Below are positions 9,008 through 17,155 of a DNA stretch of 64,000 nt, piece by piece. The notes beneath the pieces are model-generated. The model searched no databases. It saw nothing but the letters and a program-made list of their open reading frames with translations, and had not been told where the DNA came from. Source of the DNA: Rhizobium terrae (lineage in GTDB: Bacteria > Pseudomonadota > Alphaproteobacteria > Rhizobiales > Rhizobiaceae); contig NZ_QJKM01000003.1 of NCBI RefSeq assembly GCF_003425685.1, positions 372,001 through 436,000 of the forward strand, read 5' to 3'. A program made the position numbers and the translations under genes. Position 1 is the stretch's first letter. Every line of letters begins with the position of its first letter.

Positions 9008-10165
9008 ATGGTCGATGCAAACGCCTCCTACGTGCGTCGCGAAATGCTGCCGGCTCAGCCGGCGCCGATTGCCACCGGCAACATCGCGGGCTGGATCAGG
9101 GTCAACCTGCTCGCCACGCCAAAAGACGTCGTCCTGACCATCCTCGCGCTGGCCGTGTTGGCCGCCGTCGTTCCGTCCGCCCTGAACTGGCTGTTCATCC
9201 AGGCCAGTTGGCTCGGCAGCGACCGTTCCGTCTGCGCCACCGTCGTACAAGGCGGCATTCAGCCGGATGGCTGGAAAGGCGCCTGCTGGGCGTTCGTCAA
9301 GGATCGTTTCGTACAGTTCCTGTTCGGACGTTATCCGATCGACGAACGCTGGCGGCCGATCCTCGTGACGATCATGTTCATTGTCTTGCTGACCCCGCTC
9401 CTCATCCCGAAGATGCCACGCAAGGGCCTGAACGCGGTTCTGCTGTTCATCGTCTTCCCGATCGTCGCCTTCTTCCTGCTGCACGGCAACGCATTCGGCC
9501 TCGATCGGGTGGAAACGCCGCTTTGGGGCGGCCTGATGGTCACCCTCATCCTGTCCTTCGTCGGGATTGCAGTGTCGTTTCCGCTCGGAACACTGCTGGC
9601 CCTCGGCCGGCGATCGAAAATGCCGGTGATCAAGACGCTCTGCGTCACCTTTATCGAAGTGATCCGCGGCGTGCCGCTCATCACCGTGCTCTTCATGGCG
9701 AACGTCATGCTGCCGCTCTTCCTGCCGACCGGCTGGACGATCGACAATTTTCTGCGAGCGCTTGTCGCCGTGGCGCTCTTTGCCTCGGCCTATATGGCGG
9801 AAGTCATCCGCGGCGGCCTGCAGGCGATCCCCAAGGGCCAGTCAGAAGGGGCCGATTCGCTCGGCCTCGGCTACTGGCAGAAGATGCGGCTGATCATCCT
9901 GCCTCAGGCGATCAAGCTGGTCATCCCCGGCATCGTCAACACGTTCATCGGGCTCTTCAAGGACACCTCGCTCGTGTCGATCATCGGCATGTTCGATCTC
10001 CTGAACATCATCCGCCTGAACTTCACGGACACAGCCTGGATCACCCCGGTAACGCCGATCACAGGCCTGATCTTCGCAGGTTTCATCTACTGGCTGTTCT
10101 GCTTCAGCATGTCGCGCTATTCCGCTTTCATGGAACGGCATCTCGACACTGCCCACAAGCGCTGA
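9008..10165 (+). CDS. aapM: General L-amino acid ABC transporter, permease AapM
   Basis: A 385-residue inner-membrane partner of AapQ. Hydrophobic helices include [20 protein letters not shown] near residue 40, two more around 115-165, and the conserved C-terminal transport core. The EAA motif is [20 protein letters not shown] (about 262-281), followed by [10 protein letters not shown]. The product carries the periplasmic insert between helix 1 and the core seen in AapM/BztC. aapP follows after 30 bases with an AAGGGG ribosome-binding site. Confidence 0.93.
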   Translation: MVDANASYVRREMLPAQPAPIATGNIAGWIRVNLLATPKDVVLTILALAVLAAVVPSALNWLFIQASWLGSDRSVCATVVQGGIQPDGWKGACWAFVKDRFVQFLFGRYPIDERWRPILVTIMFIVLLTPLLIPKMPRKGLNAVLLFIVFPIVAFFLLHGNAFGLDRVETPLWGGLMVTLILSFVGIAVSFPLGTLLALGRRSKMPVIKTLCVTFIEVIRGVPLITVLFMANVMLPLFLPTGWTIDNFLRALVAVALFASAYMAEVIRGGLQAIPKGQSEGADSLGLGYWQKMRLIILPQAIKLVIPGIVNTFIGLFKDTSLVSIIGMFDLLNIIRLNFTDTAWITPVTPITGLIFAGFIYWLFCFSMSRYSAFMERHLDTAHKR

Positions 10166-10195
10166 CCGCTAAAACAGAATTACAAGGGGAAAAAC

Positions 10196-10969
10196 ATGGC
10201 TGAAGCCCAACCCAAGAAAATGACGGTCTCCGCAACGGACGTCGCCGTCGAGATCATCGGCATGAACAAGTGGTACGGCGATTTCCACGTGCTGCGCGAC
10301 ATCAACCTCAAGGTCATGCGCGGCGAGCGCATCGTCATCGCCGGCCCGTCCGGTTCCGGCAAGTCGACGATGATCCGCTGCATCAACCGCCTGGAAGAGC
10401 ACCAGGCCGGTCATATCATCGTCGACGGCATCGAACTCACCAACGATCTGAAGAAGATCGACGAAGTGCGCCGAGAAGTCGGCATGGTGTTCCAACACTT
10501 CAACCTCTTCCCGCATCTGACGATCCTGGAGAACTGCACGCTGGCGCCGATCTGGGTGCGCAAGATGCCGAAGAAGGAAGCGGAAGAGATCGCGATGCAC
10601 TACCTGAAGCGCGTCAAGATCCCGGAACAGGCCCATAAATATCCCGGGCAGCTCTCCGGCGGCCAGCAGCAGCGCGTGGCGATCGCCCGTTCGCTCTGCA
10701 TGAAGCCGAAAATCATGCTGTTCGACGAACCGACATCGGCGCTCGACCCGGAAATGGTCAAGGAAGTGCTCGACACGATGGTGAGCCTTGCCGAGGAAGG
10801 CATGACCATGCTCTGCGTCACCCACGAAATGGGCTTTGCCCGCCAGGTCGCCAACCGCGTCATCTTCATGGACCAGGGCCAGATCGTCGAGCAGAACTCG
10901 CCGGCCGAATTCTTCGACAACCCGCAGCACGAGCGCACCAGGTTGTTCCTCAGCCAGATCCTCCACTGA
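10196..10969 (+). CDS. aapP: General L-amino acid ABC transporter, ATP-binding protein
   Basis: The 257-residue cytoplasmic ATPase powers the Aap transporter. Walker A is [11 protein letters not shown] (about residues 49-59), the Q-loop follows at [15 protein letters not shown], the signature is [13 protein letters not shown] (about 154-166), Walker B is [14 protein letters not shown], and the H-loop is [12 protein letters not shown]. It closes the operon: a UUCG-loop terminator follows 27 bases after the stop. Length and motifs match polar amino-acid ATPases. Confidence 0.95.
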   Translation: MAEAQPKKMTVSATDVAVEIIGMNKWYGDFHVLRDINLKVMRGERIVIAGPSGSGKSTMIRCINRLEEHQAGHIIVDGIELTNDLKKIDEVRREVGMVFQHFNLFPHLTILENCTLAPIWVRKMPKKEAEEIAMHYLKRVKIPEQAHKYPGQLSGGQQQRVAIARSLCMKPKIMLFDEPTSALDPEMVKEVLDTMVSLAEEGMTMLCVTHEMGFARQVANRVIFMDQGQIVEQNSPAEFFDNPQHERTRLFLSQILH

Positions 10970-10995
10970 GGGCATCCGGACCCGCATGATAGTCC

Positions 10996-11018
10996 AAGGG
11001 CGCTTCGGCGCCCTTTTT
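10996..11018 (+). terminator. Rho-independent terminator of the aap operon
   Basis: The stem AAGGGCGC / GCGCCCTT is capped by a TTCG tetraloop (11004-11007) and followed by a five-T run (11014-11018). It ends 49 bases after the aapP stop codon. Confidence 0.88.
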
Positions 11019-11032
11019 CGTTACCGTTCGGT

Positions 11033-11686
11033 TTACCAGGTAAAGGAATAGCGGGCCTTGACACTGGTGACCGGGTCGTCGGCATCCGAATAGCGGTCGA
11101 GTGAGCCGGTGACCGTCATATGATCGCCGACCCTCTGTTCGACGCCCATGCCTGCGCCGACCGTCTTGAAGCCGTCGCTACCCGAAACGCGGCCGATCAG
11201 CGTCGTGCCGCTCCCGGGATGGGAAAGGCGCACCGACTGGCTGGCGTCCATTCCGGCCCATCCGCCCGTCGCGCCGTCGTAATGCATCGCGTAGCTGCTG
11301 CGCTTCTCGATGTCGATCGTCGGCGTGGCGATCTCTTTTTCGTAATAGTTCATGGTGATGGAGGCACCCCGGCCTTCATCGAGACCGACGCCGATACCGC
11401 GCTTGATTTCGGATGCCGGCGTCTTGATCTTCTGCGCTATAAAATTGCTCCAGAAGCTGACCGGCATGTCCACCGGCGCACCGCTCTGCGTCGTGTTGAC
11501 ACCCATGGAGATGCCGGCTTCCGTCTCGATCCGGTTCGGCAGTTTCAAGCCGAGCTTGACGGAATAGCTGGTATCGGAATTTTTGGAGGGCTTCCAGATC
11601 AGCGGCCCGTCGTCCGCATGGCATGGCACGGCAATCAATACTGCTGCGCAGCCAAGCGCCGCGCGAGCGAAAAATATCCTGCTCAT
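11033..11686 (-). CDS. Secreted beta-rich protein, function unknown
   Basis: A 217-residue protein. The start at 11686 is chosen because a GGGGAT ribosome-binding site precedes it and it yields a clean signal peptide (MSRIFFARAALGCAAVLIAV, cleavage near CHADD). The mature part has alternating short strands, many Gly and Ser residues, and ends RYSFTW; a terminal aromatic residue is common in outer-membrane beta barrels. A barrel or periplasmic role is inference only. It converges with the aap operon, and its stop lies 14 bases beyond the aap terminator. Confidence 0.7.
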   Translation of the reverse strand: MSRIFFARAALGCAAVLIAVPCHADDGPLIWKPSKNSDTSYSVKLGLKLPNRIETEAGISMGVNTTQSGAPVDMPVSFWSNFIAQKIKTPASEIKRGIGVGLDEGRGASITMNYYEKEIATPTIDIEKRSSYAMHYDGATGGWAGMDASQSVRLSHPGSGTTLIGRVSGSDGFKTVGAGMGVEQRVGDHMTVTGSLDRYSDADDPVTSVKARYSFTW

Positions 11687-12144
11687 ATGTATCCCCGTTT
11701 CGAAGGCGCAGAGCAATGCACTGCGCCGGGCAGTCAATCGTGGACCGTCCGAACAACAAGCGATTTCAATGTGTGGAGACGCTCAGCTCAGACCAGAGTT
11801 CGTGCGCCAACGTTGCCTTCCCTTGCATGCTGCACCGGAACCGACGCTTTCAATCATACGAAACAATGCGGCCATTCGGAATCCGCAATGCGGCGGGAAT
11901 GGGATTTTGCGCAGCGTTCCAAAAAATCATCGGCACGCGGTTGCCAGCCGGCAACAGTTACTATCGATTCAGGGGCAACCGAACCTCCTCTCACCCTCAA
12001 GGTAGCGCCTCGACTGCTGCATTCACCTGGGGCCTGAGCCACATAGCCTGATAAAAAATAACTGGATGCAATTTTTGATAGAGATCAAGGCATACCGATG
12101 CAATTGGCGTACTGATTGCGTAAGAAAACAGGAGATGCGGCAAG
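11687..12144. other. Intergenic region with FNR/FixK box
   Basis: This gap lies between the secreted-protein gene and a small plus-strand gene. Several overlapping frames exist but none has a ribosome-binding site or recognisable composition. It contains a short inverted repeat GTTGCC/GGCAAC near 11940 and an FNR-type box at 12075-12088. Confidence 0.6.
12075..12088 (+). promoter_or_regulatory. Perfect FNR/FixK-type box (TTGAT-N4-ATCAA)
   Basis: TTGATAGAGATCAA matches the consensus bound by FnrN/FixK regulators in rhizobia at all ten fixed positions. Its centre is 63 bases upstream of the start codon at 12145. With a -10-like TACTGA at 12110-12115, transcription would start near 12122, putting the box about 41 bases upstream, the usual activating distance. 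This suggests low-oxygen induction of the next gene. Confidence 0.65.
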
Positions 12145-12369
12145 ATGCACAAACAAGTTTTTGAAAAGACGCACGGGGAAGGCGCTTTCAGGGTCGCCGT
12201 TCGGCGCCCGGGCAGAGGCCGCGAGATCATCACCTATCAGGTTCGCCGCGATATTGCCGGCAGGCAGGTCTGGTCGACGGTACCTTCCAACTGGAGCGCG
12301 ATGCGCGAACTGATCGAAGAACTTTTCCAAGCGGAACTGTCGCTGCCGCGCAGCGGATTTGTAGCCTGA
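12145..12369 (+). CDS. Small protein, possibly microaerobically induced
   Basis: A 74-residue basic protein beginning MHKQVFEKTHGEGAFRVAVR, with a C-terminal amphipathic helix (NWSAMRELIEELFQAEL). It has no signal peptide, membrane segment or family I recognise. An AGGAGA ribosome-binding site precedes the start at suitable spacing, and the perfect FNR/FixK box upstream supports a real gene. Its function is unknown. Confidence 0.6.
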   Translation: MHKQVFEKTHGEGAFRVAVRRPGRGREIITYQVRRDIAGRQVWSTVPSNWSAMRELIEELFQAELSLPRSGFVA

Positions 12370-12651
12370 CGCTTGAAAAGGCACACGCGCCGCAAAACGA
12401 TGGCAAGACATCAGGCGCGAGACAGCGGACGCCTCCATTCGGGTACCGATATCGGAAGGCTCCCTTCGGGACACGGATCAGACTGCTGATCTGCCATTCG
12501 GCCAGATGTGTTGATCCTTGAACTGCCGGGGCTCTGGCTGCGGAGCGTTGAACGGCACGATCTATCCTTGCTGTCGCCCAGATGAACATCGGCTTCACGA
12601 TCGGTTCACACTCAAGGGCGCGAAATACCTCCAAACATCAGGAGGCAAATC

Positions 12652-12960
12652 ATGCGGAAACTGATCATCGCTGTGACGCTCATCGCGAGCTCGTTCACCG
12701 GAGCAGCCAATGCACTTCCCCTTCGAAATATTAATCCACCAACCTCGTCACCGGTTGTGACCGTCGATTGGGCATGCGGTCGCGGGTACCATCTGAGCCC
12801 GCGCGGTTATTGCCGACCGAATCGATGGGCACCACCCCCGCGCCGCCACTATGGCTGGGACCGGCCGCATCGCCGTTGGCATGACGACCGCCCCAGATAC
12901 TGGCGCGACTATGATCGGCGGGAACGCTGGGAACGCAACCGCGGTGGAAACTGGCGGTAA
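12652..12960 (+). CDS. Secreted GCG_CRPN-type small protein
   Basis: A 102-residue exported protein. The signal peptide is MRKLIIAVTLIASSFTGAANA (cleavage near residue 21). The mature part has the motif WACGRGYHLSPRGYCRPN (two cysteines, about residues 38-55), typical of the GCG_CRPN family of rhizobial exported proteins, and then an Arg/Trp/His/Tyr-rich tail. The family has no established function. A strong AGGAGG lies 6 bases before the ATG. The 282 bases upstream show no other gene. Confidence 0.82.
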   Translation: MRKLIIAVTLIASSFTGAANALPLRNINPPTSSPVVTVDWACGRGYHLSPRGYCRPNRWAPPPRRHYGWDRPHRRWHDDRPRYWRDYDRRERWERNRGGNWR

Positions 12961-13494
12961 AAATCAGCCTTTGGCTACGTCTTTGTGCCTGAGGCGCGGG
13001 TTTGGAACTGCGACCGGTCTACCGATCAGCCCCATCATCGATCTTAGACAGTCGCGTGGGATAGCTTGTCTGATGCCATGATGAGGTTGAGGCGGATGGT
13101 TGCGGACGCTCATTGTGGCTGGCAGCGATCTCCGGGCAGAGTGACCATAAAGCAAACGGTCACCGCTAGCTCCTTTGATCTAAGCCGAATTGATACTCGC
13201 TTATCAGGCGAGCTGATGTATATTGCAATCGTAAGTCAACAGCTTGCCTGAGAGCTCGGAGCGGGAAAAACGATCCGGGCTCTCCTCTTTCAAGCCGGGA
13301 TGTCTCTTGTACGGCGGGGCTTGCGCCTTGGCGGACCGGCGCGAGCCTGCAAATAAGTTTCGGCGTAGCGATGTATCGAAAGGCCGCTTAAAGTCGGCTA
13401 TTTTTCAAGTTGGTCTGCTGGGCGCGGAAACAAATTCCGAAAACCTCGTTTTCGACCGCATTCGCCAGATTCGATGTCGACTTTTCAAAAAAAC
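12961..13494. other. Intergenic region, nothing recognised
   Basis: This 534-base stretch lies before the tRNA-Arg gene. One frame of about 61 codons runs across its middle, but it lacks a ribosome-binding site and has no family character. No strong hairpin or repeat was noticed. Confidence 0.5.
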
Positions 13495-13571
13495 TGGCGA
13501 CCCCTGCAGGACTCGAACCTGCGACCTGCTGCTTAGAAGGCAGCTGCTCTATCCAGTTGAGCTAAGGGGCC
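13495..13571 (-). tRNA. tRNA-Arg (anticodon TCT)
   Basis: The minus strand folds as a 77-nt tRNA with encoded CCA. The acceptor arm is GGCCCCT/AGGGGTC with one G-T pair, the D arm contains AGCTCAACTGGATAGAGC, the anticodon loop is CTTCTAA (TCT at 34-36), and the T arm contains GGTTCGAGTCC. Confidence 0.95.
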
Positions 13572-13628
13572 GGTCTCGGCCGCAGCGCCCGGAAGGATCC
13601 GGGCCAGCAAAAAATCCATGAGTCTTGA

Positions 13629-13934
13629 TCAGTGAGTCCAGGGCTGTGTCCGGTTGAAGCGGAAATTGTCCGTGTAGGACACGATCTGGCGGGCAGCTTC
13701 CTTGGGCTCCACCACTCGATATTCGAGACCTTCCCGCTTGGCGTACGCTTCCGCCTGCTCCCGCGTCTCGAACGTCAACCGAAGCTGCTGCTTCATGTCG
13801 CCTGAGGACGTGTAGCCAAGAATCGGATCGATGCGGCGCGGCTGTTCCTGGTCGAATTCCAGCACCCAGAGATGGGTCTTGGCCTTGCCGGACTGCATGG
13901 CGGTCTTTGCGGGACGATAAATCTTGGCAGGCAT
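13629..13934 (-). CDS. NDUFS4-like ETC complex I subunit
   Basis: A 101-residue protein of the ETC complex I subunit family, the bacterial counterpart of the accessory subunit NDUFS4 (18 kDa/AQDQ). It begins MPAKIYRPAKTAMQSGKAKT, has W-V-L-E-F and ILGYTSSGDMKQQLRLTFET, and ends with an aromatic Phe/Asn/Trp tail. It acts on the peripheral arm of NADH dehydrogenase. I choose the start at 13934 rather than 14 codons upstream because homologues begin at MPAKIY. Confidence 0.88.
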   Translation of the reverse strand: MPAKIYRPAKTAMQSGKAKTHLWVLEFDQEQPRRIDPILGYTSSGDMKQQLRLTFETREQAEAYAKREGLEYRVVEPKEAARQIVSYTDNFRFNRTQPWTH

Positions 13935-13986
13935 TCCTGAAACGCTCCATAGGCCTGGCCCGAAACCTAGCCTCACCTGAAAGCGT

Positions 13987-14063
<77 letters not shown>

Positions 14064-14152
14064 TCCTACGTTGGTTGCGAGATACACGGTTCCCTTGGGG
14101 GCCGCAACTCCAAAATAAAACAATGTTTACCCGGCGTAAAAGATGCTGGGGA

Positions 14153-14632
14153 TCACCACTGATTGCCGATGCGCTTGGAGATGACCTTGTCGCCTACCCT
14201 GATGCCGAGCGCCCTCGCCCGGCCGGCATTGATCTCCAGCACGAATTTCACCAACCCCTGCGAATCGATAATGTCGCGCGAATAAGGCACGGCATTCTCT
14301 CGGATGTGAGAAATCGTGCCATCGCCCTGGATGAACAGCATGTCGAGCGGCAGGATGGTGTTTTCCATCCACATGGATACCCGGCGCGGTTGGCCGAAAT
14401 CGAAGAGCATGCCGTGATCCGGCGCCATTTCCTTGCGGTACATCAGTCCATGCTCGCGCTGCGCGTCGGTCATCGCGAGTTCGATGGAGAATTTGTAGGT
14501 CTGCCCGGCAGCCGTCTTGATGGAAAGCTCGTCGCGCGGAAAGGTCATCTCCTGCGCAATCGCGCCAACCGCGAAAAGCAGAAAAAGCGCCGCGAGGGCG
14601 CTTTTGACAAATGCAGACGGGGAGATAGACAT
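14153..14632 (-). CDS. DUF192 family exported protein
   Basis: A 159-residue protein with a signal peptide (hydrophobic core SALAALFLLFAVGAIA, cleavage near AQ at residue 27) followed by a DUF192 domain: REHGLMYRKEMAPDHGMLFDF, VSMWMENTILPLDMLFI and VLEINAGRARALGI are hallmark segments. The family is periplasmic and of unknown biochemical function. Its start codon overlaps the stop of the cold-shock gene (TGATG), a conserved pairing in Rhizobiales that implies translational coupling. Confidence 0.9.
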   Translation of the reverse strand: MSISPSAFVKSALAALFLLFAVGAIAQEMTFPRDELSIKTAAGQTYKFSIELAMTDAQREHGLMYRKEMAPDHGMLFDFGQPRRVSMWMENTILPLDMLFIQGDGTISHIRENAVPYSRDIIDSQGLVKFVLEINAGRARALGIRVGDKVISKRIGNQW

Positions 14633-15210
14633 CAGTGCGACCGGCTCACGGGATTGGGATTGTCGGGATGGATTTCCGCCGCCATCAGCCCCTTGTCACC
14701 CGGCCCGAACCGAACCAGCACAACCTGGCCGGGTCTAAGCTCGGTGAGACCGAAGCGCCGCAGCGTCTCCATATGCACGAAAATGTCTTCGGTGCCCTCG
14801 CCGCGCGTCAGGAAGCCGAAGCCCTTGGTGCGGTTGAACCACTTCACCAGCGCCCGTTCCAGGCCGCTGGTGGCGGTCACTTGTACGTGAGTGCGCACCG
14901 GCGGCAGCTGCGAGGGATGCACCGCGGTCGACTGATCCATGGAGAGAATGCGGAACGCCTGGTAGCCGCGATCCCGCTTCTGGATCATCGCCACGATGCG
15001 CGTACCTTCCAAAATGGTCTGATATCCATCGCGTCTGAGGCAGGTCACATGCAGGAGCACATCCTGCATTCCATTGTCCGGAACGATGAAACCGAACCCT
15101 TTCGCCACATCGAACCATTTGACGACGCCGGTGATTTCGATCAGCTCAACCGGCTCTCCCGAGAGCTCCTCGAAGCTGGCAACGCCTTTCGATGACATCC
15201 TGTCTGCCAT
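14632..15210 (-). CDS. Cold-shock protein with two CSD domains
   Basis: A 192-residue protein with two cold-shock domains. The first, about residues 22-88, has [13 protein letters not shown] and VLLHV; the second, about 112-178, has [13 protein letters not shown] and IFVHM. These are RNP1 and RNP2 motifs that bind single-stranded RNA/DNA. A linker of about 25 residues joins them. Double-CSD proteins are characteristic of alphaproteobacteria and act as RNA chaperones. It is the first gene of a two-gene unit with the DUF192 gene. Confidence 0.93.
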   Translation of the reverse strand: MADRMSSKGVASFEELSGEPVELIEITGVVKWFDVAKGFGFIVPDNGMQDVLLHVTCLRRDGYQTILEGTRIVAMIQKRDRGYQAFRILSMDQSTAVHPSQLPPVRTHVQVTATSGLERALVKWFNRTKGFGFLTRGEGTEDIFVHMETLRRFGLTELRPGQVVLVRFGPGDKGLMAAEIHPDNPNPVSRSH

Positions 15211-15430
15211 ATCCTATCGGCCCCTCGATTACGCGTTACGACGTGACGGATTTTAACTGATTCTTAGAGGATAGATTAACATCCCGGTAAGCGTCCAGCG
15301 CAAGCCCCTGTCTTGGCTTTATCCACCTTCATCTCTATCTAGGGTGGCTTGCTCCAGGCTGGCGTCTGCGCCATATCCGTTCAGGCCGGCCCTGGATGAT
15401 CGGCTGGGCTTATCGGAGGAAGACACCATA

Positions 15431-15871
15431 ATGCGTTATCTTCATACCATGGTCCGGGTGAAAGACCTGGATGCTTCGCTTCATTTCTATACAACCGTTT
15501 TCGGCCTCAAGGAAATCCGCCGCATCGAAAACGAGAAGGGCCGCTTCACGCTGGTCTTTCTCGCGGCCCGTGACGACCTCGACATGGCGAGCGATGTTCT
15601 CGCCCCCTGCCTCGAGCTCACCTACAACTGGGACACGGAAGACTACACAGGCGGCCGCAATTTTGGCCACCTCGCCTATGAAGTCGACAATATCTACGAC
15701 TTCTGCCAGCACCTATCGGACAACGGCATCATCATCAACCGCCCGCCGCGCGAAGGCCGCATGGCCTTCGTACGCTCGCCGGACGGCATTTCGATCGAGT
15801 TGCTGCAGAAGGGCGAGAACCTGCCCGTCGCCGAACCCTGGGCTTCCGCACCGAATATCGGCGCCTGGTAA
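15431..15871 (+). CDS. gloA: Lactoylglutathione lyase (glyoxalase I)
   Basis: The 146-residue enzyme of the VOC superfamily isomerises the methylglyoxal-glutathione hemithioacetal to S-lactoylglutathione. It begins MRYLHTMVRVKDLDASLHFY, has the metal Glu in CLELTYNWD, the His in NFGHLAYEVD, and the final Glu in GISIELLQKG. The start at 15431 is set by GGAGG 9 bases upstream; the longer frame has no homologous character. Confidence 0.94.
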   Translation: MRYLHTMVRVKDLDASLHFYTTVFGLKEIRRIENEKGRFTLVFLAARDDLDMASDVLAPCLELTYNWDTEDYTGGRNFGHLAYEVDNIYDFCQHLSDNGIIINRPPREGRMAFVRSPDGISIELLQKGENLPVAEPWASAPNIGAW

Positions 15872-15879
15872 GACGGATT

Positions 15880-15910
15880 GCCGCGGCGGTTTCCTTCAAG
15901 CCGCCGCGGC
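15880..15910 (+). terminator. Strong hairpin after gloA
   Basis: A 10-bp GC stem (15880-15889 with 15901-15910) with an 11-base loop begins 8 bases after the gloA stop. It lacks a following T-run, so its termination efficiency is uncertain. Confidence 0.5.
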
Positions 15911-16138
15911 TGCCGCCTGTCAGCGGATCGGCCGTTTAGAGCGCCTCCTTGAAGCCTCTCCGGGCTCCGGACGGGTCTGCAGCGTTTTCAGCCGACCGGA
16001 GCCCGGCGCGAGACTTGCGCCAGGCTTTCTCCGCCCCCTTGCCGCCACATTCGACGGCTTGTCCCTGACCTGCTTCCGCCGGATGCTCAAGCCGATGATT
16101 CGACGCATGACGCGCGAAACGAGCTGACGGGGCACACC

Positions 16139-16687
16139 TTGCCGAAAACACCTTCCCTTTCCTCAAACGTCTGCATGACGCTGGCGCTCGTCCTGTTTTC
16201 CGCCATGACGCTCGGCGGCTGCACCACGACGAAAAAGACGGCCGACGCGACGACACCCGCGCCGCGAACCATGGTCCCGGAAAGCATCAAGGGAAGTACC
16301 CTTGCCAAAGGCGGGGCTACCGCCTCCAACCGCCGCATCGATCCCGCCGCGGCAAAGGGGGCGCAGCAGCAGGTGGCCGCACCCGCGATGGCGGTCGCCG
16401 GGCCGAGTGCCGAAAACGCCTTCCCGCCCGCCCCCGAAACGCCGCCGCAGACCTCCATCGCCGGGCTTGCAACGCAGCCGACCGGCGTGCGCGCCGGGAC
16501 GGGCACGATCTTCTCTTCCGCGCCGCCTGCCCCTCCGGTCGCCGATCCTTCCGCGAGGGGTCCCGTTCCGGCCAACCTGCCGCGGCGGAATTTCAACGCG
16601 ATGACCGCCAGCGTCTACAGCGCGGCGCAGCCGGCTCCTCCCGCCGCCTGCGGCACCGACGCCCAAGGCAACGCGGTAAGCTGCTGA
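16139..16687 (+). CDS. Putative lipoprotein, proline/alanine-rich
   Basis: A 182-residue low-complexity protein with a lipoprotein signal: hydrophobic MTLALVLFSAMTLGGC with the lipidated Cys near residue 28. The remainder is rich in Ala, Pro, Thr and Ser with no recognised domain, and ends with two Cys (AACGTDAQGNAVSC). The start is uncertain: TTG at 16139 gives a positively charged n-region, while ATG at 16175 gives a minimal signal. Its role in the cell envelope is inference. Confidence 0.65.
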   Translation: MPKTPSLSSNVCMTLALVLFSAMTLGGCTTTKKTADATTPAPRTMVPESIKGSTLAKGGATASNRRIDPAAAKGAQQQVAAPAMAVAGPSAENAFPPAPETPPQTSIAGLATQPTGVRAGTGTIFSSAPPAPPVADPSARGPVPANLPRRNFNAMTASVYSAAQPAPPAACGTDAQGNAVSC

Positions 16688-16762
16688 TTCGGCGAGATTT
16701 TTCCAGGCGGACCAGCAGGCGGACCGGCTGTCATTTTTTTGCAAAAAAGATGACTTTGACGC

Positions 16763-16791
16763 TTGCGGGAAAGAAATCACCTCTCTATAAG
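16763..16791 (+). promoter_or_regulatory. Promoter of first tRNA-Glu
   Basis: TTGCGG (16763-16768), a 17-base spacer and TATAAG (16786-16791) form a sigma70-type promoter 20 bases before the tRNA. The same architecture precedes the second tRNA copy. Confidence 0.7.
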
Positions 16792-16811
16792 GGCGCCACC
16801 ACGAAGCGCAC

Positions 16812-16886
16812 GCGCCCTTCGTCTATCGGTTAGGACACCAGATTTTCATTCTGGGAAGAGGGGTTCGACTCCCCTAGGGCGTGCCA
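16812..16886 (+). tRNA. tRNA-Glu (anticodon TTC), copy 1
   Basis: The 75-nt gene includes an encoded CCA. The acceptor pairs GCGCCCT with AGGGCGT (one G-T pair), the anticodon loop TTTTCAT carries TTC, and the T arm is GGGGTTCGACTCCCC. It is preceded by its own promoter. Confidence 0.95.
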
Positions 16887-16997
16887 CTTCTCTCTTTTCC
16901 CAAGCACATGTTTTCATTCGATTATCAACAGCCAGCCGGTGCTTTGGCATGAGCGATTTTTTTCCGTTGTTTATCTGCGAAAAACTGAATTTTGCGC

Positions 16998-17026
16998 TTG
17001 CGAGGCAAAAGCCTCCTGACTATAAG
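16998..17026 (+). promoter_or_regulatory. Promoter of second tRNA-Glu
   Basis: TTGCGA (16998-17003), a 17-base spacer and TATAAG (17021-17026) repeat the arrangement upstream of copy 1. Each tRNA copy therefore appears to be transcribed independently. Confidence 0.7.
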
Positions 17027-17046
17027 GGCGCCACCACGAAGCGCAG

Positions 17047-17121
17047 GCGCCCTTCGTCTATCGGTTAGGACACCAGATTTTCATTCTGGGAAGAGGGGTT
17101 CGACTCCCCTAGGGCGTGCCA
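17047..17121 (+). tRNA. tRNA-Glu (anticodon TTC), copy 2
   Basis: Its sequence is identical to copy 1 over all 75 bases, including the CCA end. It lies 35 bases before the end of the convergent recJ gene. Confidence 0.95.
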
Positions 17122-17155
17122 CTTCTCTATCCTCCCCGACTTCGAAGAGACGGTT

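Larger units (their letters stand above)
16783..17121 (+). repeat. Tandem duplication containing two tRNA-Glu genes
   Basis: The tract from the -10 element through the tRNA occurs twice. The leader TATAAGGGCGCCACCACGAA is identical at 16786 and 17021, the two tRNAs are identical over 75 bases, and the copies are 235 bases apart. The sequences between them differ, so the duplication is old or bounded closely by the transcription unit. Confidence 0.85.

Noticed and set aside
15471..16127. Serine/arginine-rich frame over gloA and the following gap
   Set aside because: It overlaps gloA out of frame and has low-complexity composition.
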